This document shows positions 49,780-63,578 of a stretch of 64,000 nucleotides of DNA, in pieces. The stretch spans positions 3,051,234 to 3,115,233 of the forward strand of contig PCDI01000002.1 of assembly GCA_002778195.1 (NCBI GenBank), given 5' to 3'. The position numbers and the translations under genes are program-made. The notes under the pieces are model-generated. The model did not search any database. It saw nothing but the letters and a program-made list of their open reading frames with translations, and was not told where the DNA came from. Numbering within the stretch: the stretch's first letter is position 1; each line of letters starts with the position of its first letter. Origin of the DNA: Raffaelea ambrosiae (taxonomy: Eukaryota > Ascomycota > Sordariomycetes > Ophiostomatales > Ophiostomataceae).

Positions 49780-51940
49780 AAATGGGGGGCGAAATCGAAA
49801 TAGGGGTTGCTGCGCATAGAAACAAGGCTCATCTGAATGCATTAATTTTGGACAACCATGAGACTCTATCTTGGAGCCGTTCAGCCAAACAGACAACAGG
49901 AAGTTCGCCTTGAAAGCATGGCCCGCATCCTGCCGGGCACACAGAGCACGCCCGAAGCACTGCATCTGATCGTCATGGAACCAAAGGAGTCCAGCCACAG
50001 ACACGAGGTAGGACGAAAGAAGTAAATAATCCGATTGGGACGTGCGGCCGTAGAGAGAAAGAGAGAGAGAGATGCGGATGGAGAACAAAATCAACGACCG
50101 TTAGGCTTGTCCACACCCTCACCTTTTCCCTTTTGCCCCTGCATTGGTAGCCGTTAAGGTTGACCTGTCTTTCTTGGTCATCGACTCTTGTTTTCTTTCT
50201 GCTCATCCCATGGTGCTCCCTCGGGCTTCTCCATCCTGAGTGCAACCTCCTACGGCTGAGGAAGTACTCGAAGAGGGGGCTAGGGGGAGATCGCTGAGAT
50301 TGTTGCCAAACAGCTGCCAGCCGCGTTTTAACAAGCCACTCACATCTTGACAAGAGATGGGGTTTGCATGGCATCACCAGATGTTTGTGGCAATTTGGGG
50401 ACCGAGCTTCACGTTCCTCCTGCATCAAGTGAAGAGCCACCTCAAGAAGAGCAACTAGAAGACACCCCCTACCCGTCGGCCTACACCGTGCTCGAAATTG
50501 TAAGGATGCAAGGTCGGTCGGGTGAATCTTGTTTTGCATCGTCCAGACAAATAGAGCCGAGAAAGAAGCACCGAACGATCACGACGATCCTGTTTCTCGA
50601 AACCTTTTTGGCTTCTTTTTACCCCACCCCTGTCTAGCCAGAGGCGCTGAATGCCTGTCATATTTACATACATAGTAGTATCTTCAAGATGCCCGTACCC
50701 TGCCTCTTATGGAGGGTCTATGTACTGTACACCCCCCCAGCCTGGGGGTACTCGTCGGTTTCAGTTACACACGGCGGTTTCTCTTTCGTGTTATTTCCCA
50801 GTACAGCCGCATAGCCAATTTGCATGTGATTATGGCGGGGTTAATCTGGACATTGCGAGGACGATAACGCGCTTGAAGGAACGAGGGGGTCCAAAGGATG
50901 GAGAGATGGCGAGGCGCTACGCAGGAGAATAAGGAGCATTTCACGGTGGTACGAGCGTTATACGAAGCACGAGGCGAGGCGTGACAGGAGATACAATGGC
51001 GCATCCAGAGAGGCGACTGGCCAGGCCATGGGGCGCAAGCTAGTAACTACTAACTAGTTAACTACAAGTATTATCATGGCTACTTTCTAAAGTATGTGTA
51101 AGTGGTATTAGTGAGAAGAAAAAGGGCAGAAGTCTATGACAGGCCAGTGGAGCCGTTTTGCGGTGTCTGTGGTGCCTGTGGTCCACATAATAGTAGCTCG
51201 CCAAAAACATAAAATAAGTAATAAAAAAATAAGAAAGAAAATAAATAAAAAAGACCCAACCCAACGCCCAACCGTCACTGGTTGGACGTCTCGAGTCCTG
51301 CTTGATTGGAATGTTGTCCCGTCCCCTTTGGGAGAAAGCCTCCATGCAACCTGGCCGTGCGAGCATATGCGCCGTACCAGAGAAGCTGACTCGCTGGTTC
51401 AGGGCCATCCAGAAGACTCGAGACGAATTCTGTTCCAGACCAAGCGGGATATCCCCAGGCAAAGAAAGCTGGGGGTAATAAGGTGGGTTCCATGGTATCC
51501 TACATTGTGATTGCAGGACACATACGGCGGTGCTGGACACCAATGGCAGCGGGCGAGGGCGTGCTGGTGCCCAGTCAAGGGTTTGCCCTGTTGACAGACG
51601 GTGTCAAGAAGAAGAGAAAAACGGGGGAGAAGAAGATACTTAGGGTACATGAGAGACATAACAACAACACGAGAGATAGAGCCAAACACACACACAATGG
51701 CAGGCAGATGGAGCCCTCCGGAGTGGATGGGTCGCTAAAATACACCGTAGCTTGACTGGGGGAAAGAAGGAAAAACAGCAGGAGGGGGGTGGGACAAAGC
51801 AGCAAGGAGGAAAAAAAAAGGCAGGCAAAAGAGACAAATTACTAGTTAGAGGGCAAAATAAAAAGAGAAAAAAGAAAAACAGACAGCAGACTGAGGAGAC
51901 TCGCAATAGACGACAGATAAAATGGGGCCCTGGATAGACT

Positions 51941-51992
51941 GTGATTGGCCAGATTTCAGAGCTGCTGCCCTTGTGTCCAGCACTCTGATTGG
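51941..51992 (-). promoter_or_regulatory. pair of CCAAT boxes
   Basis: TGATTGG cores (CCAATCA on the minus strand) at 51942-51948 and 51986-51992, 44 bases apart. The second lies in the decamer CTCTGATTGG that also occurs twice near 26.0 kb and, inverted, at 55196. No associated gene was found. Confidence 0.35.
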
Positions 51993-54357
51993 ACAGAATT
52001 GCTCCAAACAAGACAGCTCGTAAAAAAGAGGGTCTTGGGGGAGCAGGTGTAACGTTTCATACACCAAGATCGCGCCCACACTCTGCCAAGCTGCCTTTCT
52101 CTCTGTGCTGGGCTGTACGAGTACGGGTTCCTTTATTACCATCTATCAGCACCTCTTATCAGTCCAGCCACAACTACTGGGGCCTTTCATGAGCGTATAA
52201 TTATACATACTCGTAGTACTCGTACTTTGTCCGTATTCTAAGGCACCGCAATCCACAGTATCTCATGTAAGCTTAATGGCCAGTGTCGGGTGGGTTTGTG
52301 CCGGCAGGAATACGCGGAGCCAACGCTACAGGCCGTGCTCCAGTAGAGCGACAACTAGCCCCCAGGACACGCCGGCCAGCGAGAATTGTGATGAAATACC
52401 TACTTTGTAGTATGATGGGGAAGGAGGGGGGAAAGAGGGACAAAAAAAAAGTACCACCGTACTCGCGTGCCCATCAAAGCCAAAGATGAACAGACAGGGG
52501 GGTGGTTAGACCATCAGAGCAGCCTCGAAGAGCACGAGTACTCGGGAGCACCGTACGGTGTGTTGTGGTCTGTTGCTCGTCTCCGCGTCGTGGTGAGTGT
52601 GTAAGCCACTTACATAGTAACTAGTTACATCTTACCTAGGACAGGGTCAGGTGCAGGTGGTCTGCTGCCGTGATGAGGCGCGAAGGCACCGGACAAGGCA
52701 AGACACTGCCCAATGCAGGTGCAAGTGAGTCCAAAAAAGTGAGCAGATGGCGGAGATGGCGACGGAGGAGAGAGGCGGACGATGGTCGGCGAACGGCCGG
52801 ATGTCACTACTTTAGTATTGTCAGATATCTTGCATGTAAGCTACCTAACACCATAATACCACTGGATCGCGGATCCAACGAGCCGCTGCTCAGTCGAACT
52901 CCCAACCATCGTACTACGAGTACTTCTGTGTACGAATCCAACTCATACTATGGAACTGATGGTCATCAAGCACGGGCGCATGCCGGGCAAGCAGAGCCCC
53001 GGCTGGGCTTCAACGGTAATATTGAAACAGGGCCGGGGATGGGAGAACCAAGACCAAGTAAAAGAAAGGCGCTTGCTGTGAGTGGCAGACGGTGTCACAG
53101 ACAGGGTCAGAAAAGGACCGAGATTGGGAGATGGCACCGTCGCCTGCTGGGCAAGCAAGGGGAGGGGGGGGGGCGGAGAATGCAAAAGATGACGCGCCCA
53201 TCTGGTTGTCAGATGCACTTTGTAGTGAGATTCTATGGTGCGATTACTAGTACGTAGCATGAACGGCCGGATATACAGAGTGTCTCCCCAAAGAATCTAC
53301 GAGTATCTTACGCCCTGTCGTAGCGCCCGTCTGTTTAAGTTTGAAAATAAGGGACATAAAAATAATAAAAAACGAAAAAAAAAAAACCACAGGAAAAAAA
53401 AACAGAAGAAAAAACAACCAGACAGAAGAGCAGAAAACCGGGGAAAGAGACTGCACGGAAATGAAGTGAACCTGAGAAGGTAGCAAATCAGGGCGTTCCT
53501 CAGCCCCTGGCGCCCTCCCCTAGGCCGGCTTTCCAGCTGTCTTTGGAAGGATTCCTTCGAGAGCGATGTTGATTTATCATTTGCATTTGGAACTCTAATT
53601 TTGCCCTGCTTCGACGGCAATACTACTTTTGCCCGTGGGAAGACCAAGAAAAAGATGCTGTGAAGATAACAAACCCCCTCCCCCCTCCCTGCCCCACCAA
53701 TGAAAAGAAGAAAAGAAAAGCCAGAAAAATTCCCGGGGGCAGCACTGTTTTACATAGTACATGACCTTAGGTCCATGACAAGGCGGCGAAGTGCATGAGC
53801 TGACACCGAAAGGGTTCCCTAGCAAAGCTGAAACCCTTTCGGTGAACTCCCGGAGGGGGTGAGGCGCTGCCGTCTGTGCTTGCGAGTGTGTGTGTGGGAT
53901 GCGTAGTAACTACACCCCGTACTGCTGCTGCAGTTTGCTGGCATGTCTTTGTTCCCTCCCTGTTAGCTCGCCCATGGGATCTGGCGCGAGGGGCGGCCCA
54001 GTCGATGCCAAAAAGAAAGCACAACTACTTTGTAAAGCATACCCTGCAAGCACTACACAACTTGTAGGGACAGCCACTTACACGGAAAAAAAAAACCCAG
54101 ACATGCGTTGTATCTTACTATGCATTTTCCTCCTAGTTAACCTCGTAAAGAATATGCAGCTCGCCAAGTGCAGCAGAAGCAAAACTAAGATACATTGTAT
54201 CAGCCCTCCGGGCCAGGCTGCCCTACAGCCGGCCGGCTTCGTTTTGTTTTCTGTTTTTGTATTGACAGGACAGTACGAGTCTGTGTTGACTACGAGCAGA
54301 GCCACAGCTCCCAACCCCCAATTGTCAGTTCATTTTCGAGCTGCGCTTGCACCTGGT

Positions 54358-54374
54358 CCCCCCCCCCCCCCCCG
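54358..54374 (+). repeat. poly-C tract (17 C)
   Basis: Uninterrupted C homopolymer in non-coding DNA. Confidence 0.75.
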
Positions 54375-54847
54375 GTGGCTACGCCCCTAGTTTGCTTTTC
54401 TGGTGAACGTTCTTTTCTCAAAAGAAGATGGCTTGCCGATCCAAGAAAAGCCAAGAAAGGATCTCCCCGACCAAGACGCGGGAGCGGAGAATTCTGGGAA
54501 GCACAAAAAAAAAAGGGCAGAAAACGTCTTTTTATTCTGCGCCCCCCCTACGAGTAGGAAGACAGCCCAACAACAAAAAAAAGAAGTGCAGCATTATTTC
54601 TATCCGTACTCGTAGAGCCGTGTCAGAAACATGGGAAAAAAAATTCCAGAGGCAAAATTCGGAGACGGCCAAAGTGAGGCAAAGGCAAAATAACGCCCAA
54701 TGGCCGCGGCTGTTCCCAGAGGACTTTGCCCGCACGCGAGATATCTCGTCTGCATGGCGACAACCAAAGGACACCGTTCGCACTATTTCCTGGCTCGTTG
54801 TCGCCATACTTACACGGTAGATCTGTGTACCTCTGTCCAGCACCCAT

Positions 54848-54922
54848 TCGCCCGCTATAAAGTCGCCCGCTGTAAAGTCGCCCGCTGTAAAGTCGCCCGC
54901 TGTAAAGTCGCCCGCTGTAAAG
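54848..54922 (+). repeat. 15-bp tandem repeat, five copies
   Basis: Five head-to-tail copies of TCGCCCGCTGTAAAG, the first with one substitution (A for G), then an abrupt change to sequence containing repeated TTACAGCG. The unit is a multiple of three, so a minus-strand open frame reads it as a five-residue repeat, but nothing else supports a gene there. Confidence 0.92.
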
Positions 54923-57900
54923 TTACAGCGCATTGCAGCGTAAGATGGCGCGTTACAGCGTATTAGTAGAGGCAACGTGCCTCCGTATGCGTAGAGGTAG
55001 GGTCGCTTAGCCCTTGTCGATCCCTTCTGCTTGCTCTCAATCTCACCTCTCTTCTTTCGCCTGCTCTCTCTTCTTTCTTGTCGGTCGATTTTTTCCGGGC
55101 AGCCCAATAACGCTAGTCTTTATATGGACTAGCAGGATAGGTGAGCATACAGGAGGGGTGTACCTAGCGGAACCATCGATTTGACATACGAGAAGCCAAT
55201 CAGAGGGCAAGCGCATTTTGGCAGGAACTGGGTCTCCCCACTGCTCGAGTATCGTACTCGTACCTTTCCTCCTTGTCTCCTCTGCCCACCTGTTCCTTCC
55301 CTACCCCCTCCCTGCAGAACCCCATGGCCTGTTCAAGGCACTATGTACACGGGCGGTGGCACCCCATGGTCGCGCAACAGCACCTGCTCATTAGAAAAAG
55401 AGCATTAGGAGCACACTAGTATGTCAATGCAGCTGGGAGGAATCGCCAAATCCAAGCTTTCGACAAGAGGCAAATATTTCAACATCCAGAGTGCATTGGC
55501 TGCTGCGGTGGTAAGTAGCAATGGTGCATCGGGCGCCTGTAGTGGCTACTTCTCACTGGGTTCACCCGAGACCGATAGACTGTCGGAAGTGCACCTGATT
55601 CGTTGGACATCGACATGGAATTAATGACGAGGACGACGCTGGAAAGGGCAATGTTGTCCTTTAAACTCGCCAGAGCGAGCGCCATGCGCGCCAGGGGACG
55701 CCGATCATAACCCCCTGCAGAGAAGGCCAAAGAACCAGCTCTGAGGTGCAGTGCCTTCCAAGACACAACCAAAGAATTTGGCTTCTTTTAAGTTTCTTGG
55801 CTTGTTTCTTTTTTCTTTCTTGGGGTTTTTTTCCTATTTTTTTTTTCTTTTCTCGTACGGGTTTCAAGCGTTTCTGGTTAGAGGAAAACAAACGGGCAAC
55901 GGCAGAGAAGCAACAGCACAGAATAGGGAAAGGAGCAAGCCACATTCCGGGAGGGAAGCCGAGGGAAAATGCACTCGGAGGGGAAAGGGGAGACCAGGCG
56001 AAAAAGCTTCCATGCAGGCTTCTTCGGGTCTTCTAGCGCCTGAAAGGCGTAGTGTGTGGCTGCTGGTTCGCCCGAGCTGCAAAGTCGCCCTAAGTCTCTT
56101 TGGAGAGAAAGAGACAAGAGGGTGTGTGCGAGTGATGAGTGGCGGAATAGGCACTTAGACTGGGTGGAGAGGTATCAGAGGCCCAGCCAAGGGCAGCTTG
56201 CACTGCACAACTTCGGGATTTCGGGGTACTCGCAGTTATTGAATGCAGCAAGAGCCATCTCCAGGATTTGTGGCTCCTGCGCCCTCCAAGAGACCGACCT
56301 TCATGCAGCCCAATTTGCCGAGGTTCTTTTTTTTTTTTGTTTTCTTTTGTGATGTGACAAGAGACAACAAACCATGGAAGGGGGCGGAAAGCAAAGCAAA
56401 GTTGATAAAGTCGACGGGAGGAGGCAAACCCCGGGAAGCCAGGCAGAGTCTTGAACCTTGCCCGTACGGTGTAGTAAGCTGTAACTATGTAAAGGGCCGT
56501 TGAAGTGGTGAACGGGCCACAAAACTAATGCGCCCTATGGAGAGGTCTAATTTGGTGGCCCTGTCTGGCTGGCGGCGGCGATGGGGAGACAGCCGAGGGT
56601 TGTGTCGTGTGCGGTGGTCGGGCGAAGTCTTTTGGCTTGTGAAAGTCTCGAGAGACAAAGAATGAATGAAAACGTCTGAAGAGGCTGAAGGAGTGGAGAG
56701 AGGGGGGGGGGGAATAAAAGAAACAGTCAATCAAACAAGAATGGGGGCACACTGCTAGTCGAGGCACAGCCGGGAGGCTAAGGCATAAGAAAAAAAAAGA
56801 TGGAGCCTCGTGTGTCTTGGTGAAGACAAGTATCTTTCACAATACAAAGTGCCTGGGACCGCGGCAACCCAGCACCTAGTTACACCGTAGAAAAAAAAAA
56901 CCCGTCCAAACCGCAAATACGAGCAATCGAATAGATACCGACATCACAACACACACACCCCCAAAAGCTTAGACCTCTTGGCCAGACGTTCAAATAAGGA
57001 AAGAGTTAAGATATGGCGACGTAGGAGCAGGCAGCGAGAAAAGAGGGCAAAGGACACCAGGGCAAAAAATAAAATAAAGAAATAAGAATGTCGCCCTATT
57101 GCAAGAGACCCATATTAACGACGCCCCTTCATGGTGCAGGATGGCACGGTCGGCTGGAGCTTTCGAGTCACGATCGGCACTCAGCTGGGGCAGGCGGACA
57201 CGGATGGCCGTATGGAGACCTGGCCAGGGAGGACAATATGCATATATCGACGATCCGCTGACAAGCCAGAGAAAGAGGGGGTGAGGGTCAGAAGCAGGAC
57301 ATGGGGTGAGGTACTGACGATCACCAATGTTTCCGGTGTTTCCAATGATTCTTTTGTGTTTCTAGAGTTTTTCGTCTTTCTCGCCTTCCTTGTTCGTTTC
57401 CTTCTGTCCTGCCTCGTTCCTGCTTCTTCTGCTTCTTCCCGACTTCTTTCATGCTTCTTTTCCTTCTCTTCCTCCGCTCCTAAATCCCTAGTCCCGTTTG
57501 GCATCGTCTCATCCCTTCCTCCTCGGTTGATAGTCCCTCTCGTCTATCCATGGACTACCCAGCCCTCCCCATTTTTGTCTCCAGTTAGGAATCCTTAATA
57601 ATAAAGAAAGCTCAGCGGGCTGGCGGGTGTCCCGGCTGGACACTTGAGGGATGTGTTGTGGATTCTTGAAGGAAGTCCCTTGGTGGGCCACAGAGGACGT
57701 GCATATCTCGCATATCGACGTGCATGTTGGATCACGACATGGACGTGGGCAGGAAACCTGGTAACGAGAAAGACAAGGGGGAGGGGATTGCGAGACCAAG
57801 AAAGGCGTTGTATACGGTGTAAGACGGGGAGCCAGACAACGGCCGACGAGAAGGACACCGGGACGGCCAGGAGACGGGCTGCACTTTTTATTTAGAAGCC

Positions 57901-60900
57901 TTTGTGGATGGCAATGTATTTGCCTAGGTATGGGAAACAGTCACTCGTTTTCTTTTTACTATATATATATTTTCGGTGCGCTGGTTGTGTCTTGCGTGCT
58001 GCTTCTAACTCGCTCTGGTCATCTACTGTGCTATTGTTCTGCACAAGTTTCTGCCCAGAATCCTCAACATCAACCTTGGTCGAGTTGGGGGGGTGCCCCT
58101 CTGTTTTGCTGTCATTCTGCTGTGCACTGTGCATTTTGCTGGGTGTTGTCTCCGCAGCTTCCCACCCTCCTAAATGTCAGCTGACCCGAGCCTTCCTCGA
58201 AGTGAGATAAGAGCAAATTGTGGACACCGGAAAACATGTTAACAGATGCACGTTTCATCGATTTGGGAAGGCAGTTAAGATATCGGTTTATCACATCCCT
58301 CGGCAGTCCGGCTTGTATCATAGTACCTTGGTTACTCTGTATTACTAGTTACGGTCTGTAGCATCGCAACCGTACACACGCCCCCCCTCTTCTTTCCCCA
58401 ATTTCCCCTGTCTGTCCCTTAGAATGTGCCCCATGCTTCTATGACCGATGACTGCGAACACAGGGAAGGAAAGAGAAACTGGACAGACGGGACGTAGACG
58501 GAAAGGGTGGGGAGAGGGGGGGGAGGGGAAGGGGTAGAAGCAGGAATGAATTCGGAAGAAGAACAGAAGAAGCACAGAAGCGCCACGGAATCACTCGAGA
58601 AGTCGTCGAGAAGCAGGGTGGAAGCCCAACCACGAACCAAAAAACATGATAGCGCCAAACAACAAGATAGCGTGGGAGAGACGCAGCGCGTATGACTGGG
58701 GCCTGCCACACCTACGACGACGACGACCACGACCACCACACACCGCAGCCTGCCACCCCTCCTCTTCTACTATGTATGTCTGTTCCCAGTCCAAGGCACT
58801 ACCTTGGTGTACATCAGCCGGTCCGCGCTAACATAGCATGGGCAATTAAGGCAGGTCAATGAGCAGACGTGCATGCGGCCTTGCACTAGTGTCGTACTGC
58901 AGTAGCTGCTTAACTGCAGGAAAGGGGGTCTTGACCATGTTGTCTGCCATTTGGCATCTGCAATCTGCATTTGTCTGCCCATCGTCCAAACATCCCTGAC
59001 TGTCGAACAGGCAAGAGCATAACGAACGTGGTGGAGGAGGGGGGGGGCCGTGAACCTGCGGGAGGCACGCAAAATCCAGAGACAGGAAGGTAGAGATGTG
59101 CCTAAGAAATGATTGTAGTGTGTTGGCGTTCGAGCAAGATAAGATAGCTACAGACATAACTAGTTAGTCTAGTTAGTCATACTCTCCTAGTATCAGAAGT
59201 ACGATGGTAAGGTAAGGTCTACTTTTTCCATTTAATGTCGTTTCCTCAAAAGGGCTTGCTGCCTCTCATCCAGTCAGAATCCATGGAACTGAGACAGGAT
59301 CGGGGAATGTCTAAAATGCGAGGCGCGGGTTTTTTTTTTTCAGAGGAGGCAGGGGGTATGGAAGGCCTCGATTGGAGGGTAGGGGAGATGAGAACGGGGG
59401 AAGAATTGAGCAGAAAAGCAAAGTGAACAGAACAGAACAAAATGCTGTTTGCCAGAGGATCGATGGCGTGAGATGAGGTGGCCGGCTGGTTTGCTTTCCT
59501 TCAAGCTGGGGGGGTATTGCAGGAAGCAGCCCAAAGAGAGCTCTTGCTATTGGGTGTCCGACGGCTAGCTATCTAAACATGCACCATACATGGAAGCTAC
59601 CTATGATCATGATGAGGTGCATACTACCAAAAGCAGAAAATAACAAGGTGAAAGCTTCTGCCCCCAATAAAACGCTCGGGCAAGAGCCCAACCACAAACC
59701 AAAGCATTGCTCTGCATTGGCATGCCTGTTGTCCCGAGGAAGGGGTTGGAAGCCCACACAGAAAAGAATGGGCCCTGTCTACAAGTAGAAAGGCGATGGA
59801 GACACGGCAACAGAGACAAGGCAGAGCCAGGCAGGAGAGAATTTCGAAAAGGGCGGAAACAAACGGGACGGCAAGGAGCGGGACAGCTGTGGCTTGCTTG
59901 CAATTGCATGTGAAAACGCCTTGGCCAACAAGTGAACAGAGACAAGCCTCCCCCATAAATGATGTGCTATGATCATACACTGGGGGGCAATTACAACATC
60001 TTTCGTCTTGTTCGTACGAGTATATGAGGAATGGCTCGAGCGGCAAGGAACAACTAACACAGTAAACGAAAGAAAAAAAGGGGAACGGTTTCGGGACTTG
60101 GGGGAGACTGGGGGGGGTACCAGGGTAAGAACGGGGGGAGGGGAACCACTGCGGCTGGGTATCCGACGACTACGGTCCATAAGAATGTTCCGCTCTTGTT
60201 CGTATAAAGAAGGAGGTGGTGGAGGCGGAAATGGGGAAAGGGAAACGAACGGGGATCATGAAGCACGATGCGTTTGGAAGGCCCGGCTCTTGTCTTCTTG
60301 GAATGGAAATGAAGAGGACTGGAGAGAGGGGGGAAGACTGCGGCAAATCATGGACAAAGGATGGGATTGTTCCAGACCAGGCATAAACGACAGGACGTAG
60401 AGGCAACGTCTCGAAGCCGGCTTCGTGCCGAGCCCGATGATACAAAGCTGTTGGAACAGGGTGTCTGTGTCTGGCAATAGAGAATAAAACCAAAAAAAGC
60501 GACTCTTTCGAGTGGGCTGGATCTTTTGTTTTCGTCCAATGTTTCGTTTGTTTCACCAATCCAACGTACAGATATGATAGCTCCGCTGGGAAATCAGATG
60601 CGTGCATCGGATGAATCCCTAATTGCCAGGTCTTGACGTCTTGTATATTGTTTGGGCCGTGGTGTTTTCTGGAGCATCTGATCTTCTTGTTCACAGACGT
60701 CTGCGTTCGGACTGCATGCATATCCATTGATGACTCCGCATAGTTAGGTGCAAGATGCATGCAATCTACTACTATGTATGTACTCGTATACACCGTACAG
60801 CCATCTTGTGGCACGTTCTGGCTCGCTCTCCTCTGTCTGTGTGGTTTTGCCCACTTGAGCTCCCCCTGTGACCCATTTCTGGTGGCCGCCTTGCTAGCGT

Positions 60901-61805
60901 GTTCTCCGCTCTGGCGGTCTGCCCGCTATCGTGCCAGTGGAATCTTCAAACTGGGGCTTCGGGATGGCCTACGGTAAAGAACGAGATGTAGAATATGCTA
61001 AAGACGAGGTTGCCCCATCAGCGTTGCCGTGCGTGTGAGCCTGACCATGTCCTCCGCCTCTTATGAACTGTGGCCGTTTACGAGAAAGAATCACAGCGGC
61101 CATACGGACTTTATACATTTCCGGTGTCCGATGAATAGGCATCTGGTAGGATGTAACTATTAGTTACTACGTACTCATAGCAAGATACTCGTAGGCAGAG
61201 CCCGGAGATCAGAGCACAGTGTTCACAAGCAATAGCAACCAACACGGTTGATTCTCAGGGCACTAGAGACTGGCTATTGGCGAAAGGGGAGGAGCTTGAG
61301 CTGTGCCGTACAGTAGGGTGCTAGTTTCTGACCGCTTGCCTTGCTTGGGCCTACCTTTTGCTTCTTCTGGTTCTCTGCGGTTCCTTTCGCGGCTCGACTC
61401 GCGGGATGCAGTCTGGATGTGGTCTTTGCTGATTACTACGAGCAGAGAGTATCTTGTTAGCGGATTTTGAATTTACTTATTTATTTTGCATTAAATGATT
61501 TCGTAAATTTTTTTTGGTCGTCCTTTGGCTGCTCGTTTCTTTGGGCGCTAACTAGTGTTTGCGGTGTAACTTATTCCACTGCAAAGCAGCTTCCCCTCGG
61601 AGTTAGCCGCCCAGGCAAGAGAGAGGGGCGGTGGGGAACGAGCAATGGGTGGGCTTGCACCAACTAGCTATAGCGCCAAATTAGTGGCTTTGGTGCTCCG
61701 TGCCCTGTTTTTTGGCACTGCGGAAGCCTTCTCCAGCGCGCTTCTAGTGGCCTTTGGATTCGGCACTATGTGGACGAGCAAGGCAACAGTTTGAAAAAAG
61801 AAAAA

Positions 61806-61818
61806 GGGGGGGGGGGGG
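61806..61818 (+). repeat. poly-G tract (13 G)
   Basis: G homopolymer following an A run in non-coding DNA. Confidence 0.7.
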
Positions 61819-63578
61819 CAGAAATGCAAAAGAAAAAGCAGATCCTCGGGATTTACCTCGATCCCTGGTTCTCGGGGCTGGATTGGCACTCAATGTCGTC
61901 GGGCGCCGATCTCTTGCATCTGATGTTTTCTAGGGTTTCTGTGTTTTCTGTGTTGTCATTTCATGGGTGTGTGGTGTGGGTTTTGGGTCTGCCTTTTGTG
62001 GCGTTTCCGGTGGCGATCGGCGATAACGATCGAAGCCCCATGGAAGCCCCTTTGGAAAGCCCAACGCAGAAAAGGCAGGAGCAAAGAAGGATGGAAGGAA
62101 AAGAGAACACGCCCAAAAGCACGAGTACAGATTAAGTAAGACTCGCAGAAAAAAAAAGGTCAAATAAAAACGACAAAAAAAAATCGAGGAGGCTGCAAAG
62201 CAGCCCACTTTTTCACCCTCTGTAATTTTATGGTACAGCGATAGCCTCAGGCGCTGGCCCTGCTCCAGAATGATAACGACGCCTGGCTCCAACGTCCTGC
62301 CTTGTATGTTTGTCGTGCATCGGGTGCATCCCGTTTTTATGTGCGTCTGACGGGGTGTCCCTAAAAGAGTTCGTCGGGTCTTATTCGTTGGTGATTCCAC
62401 ACCTTCCATTGGCATGGAATCACAGATTGGACGTTTTCAGAGCATACGAGCAGGACATGATGAGATATATCTTACTCGTACGCGCCGTCTCGGACAAGAA
62501 AAACACAACTGCCCTCAGTCAACAGTCAACGGGGACATGGCCTGTTATGAAGGTTACCCCCCTCCTCACCCCCCACCATGTAGTAGCCACCCAACGCTGC
62601 CTTCCCATGATGACACAAAAACAGTGCAGATGGTCCGGCCCAGTGCACCAATGACCCGCCGAACGCCGAGTTGCAGCGGCGAGGCAGGCCAGAATCGGAC
62701 GGGCAAGCAGCCGAGCCGGGCATATTTTGGCGCCTGCCGCAGCGAGACTCTACACCGTAACAGCAACCGGCGGGCAACGAGGCTTGGGAAGGGTGTTCTT
62801 ACTATGTACATACTTTGGAGCGGTTATGAACCAGCACACGCGGGATGCCCGGGCTCACGCCCCTCCCCCACGCTTCCCGTATTTGGACACGCTCTGGCTC
62901 CTTTTCTGTTTTTTTGTTGTTGCTGATGATCATTGAATTAGCCCCTACACGCCGGTGTCTGCGCTTTTGTGCAATTCTTCCCCCATGCTCACTTTCGATA
63001 TCACGTCACCCAGGCTGGCGATCCGTCATTGGAAGAGGGGAATAGCATTGACACACAACAACCACACCGGGTCCTCCCTCTTCTTAGCAGCACGGAGTGT
63101 CATTGCAGGCTGTTGTTTGACCCCTGCAAGCCCTTGCGCCAACCAGTACAAGTATGCACACATGCGGGACGCATCTGTCTGTGGAGGCCGTTTGGTGTGA
63201 AAGGTACGGGGAGACACGTGCATGGACATCTACTACGTAGTTGGTAGTGAATTGCAAGGATTGGGCGTACGAAGCAGTTACGATATACACCATACGGTGG
63301 AAGTCTACAAGTCAGTTAACAAGCTGCCCGACTGCGAGCTGTGCTCGTACGAGTAGGGATTGCTCGTCTTGTCTCCAGCGCAAATGCTCCGACGCCACTC
63401 AAGGAACGGGCGGTCGTTGTCTGTCTCGCTATCTGCCCCGCGACGTGCGTACGGCCGCGACGCATCTTATAACACGGCACATATCCGTATGACGAGGAGG
63501 GCGACGTGGGACGAGGCAGGGCAGGCGGCACTGCAAGATGGGCAGATCCAGTTGGGCCAGGCAAAACATGGACCCAAG

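Larger units (their letters stand above)
43592..51000. other. gene-free stretch after the peroxidase, first part
   Basis: Begins with the peroxidase 3' UTR (GA microsatellite and T-rich). The rest has many short open frames but no recognisable domain, no coding-type third positions and no plausible exon chain. It contains AC, CCA, GTGC and AC/AG microsatellites (46.0, 47.9, 49.6 and 49.75 kb) and two TACTCGTA-type octamers near 48.3 and 48.9 kb. I see no transposon, tRNA or rRNA. Confidence 0.5.

Noticed and set aside
52670..53257. 195-codon plus-strand open frame in the right desert
   Set aside because: Compositionally less biased than most but no motif, no coding-like third-position bias and no splice-supported extension; not enough to call a gene.
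54532..55107. 191-codon minus-strand open frame containing a five-residue repeat
   Set aside because: The repeat simply translates the 15-bp minisatellite; the remainder has no family resemblance.
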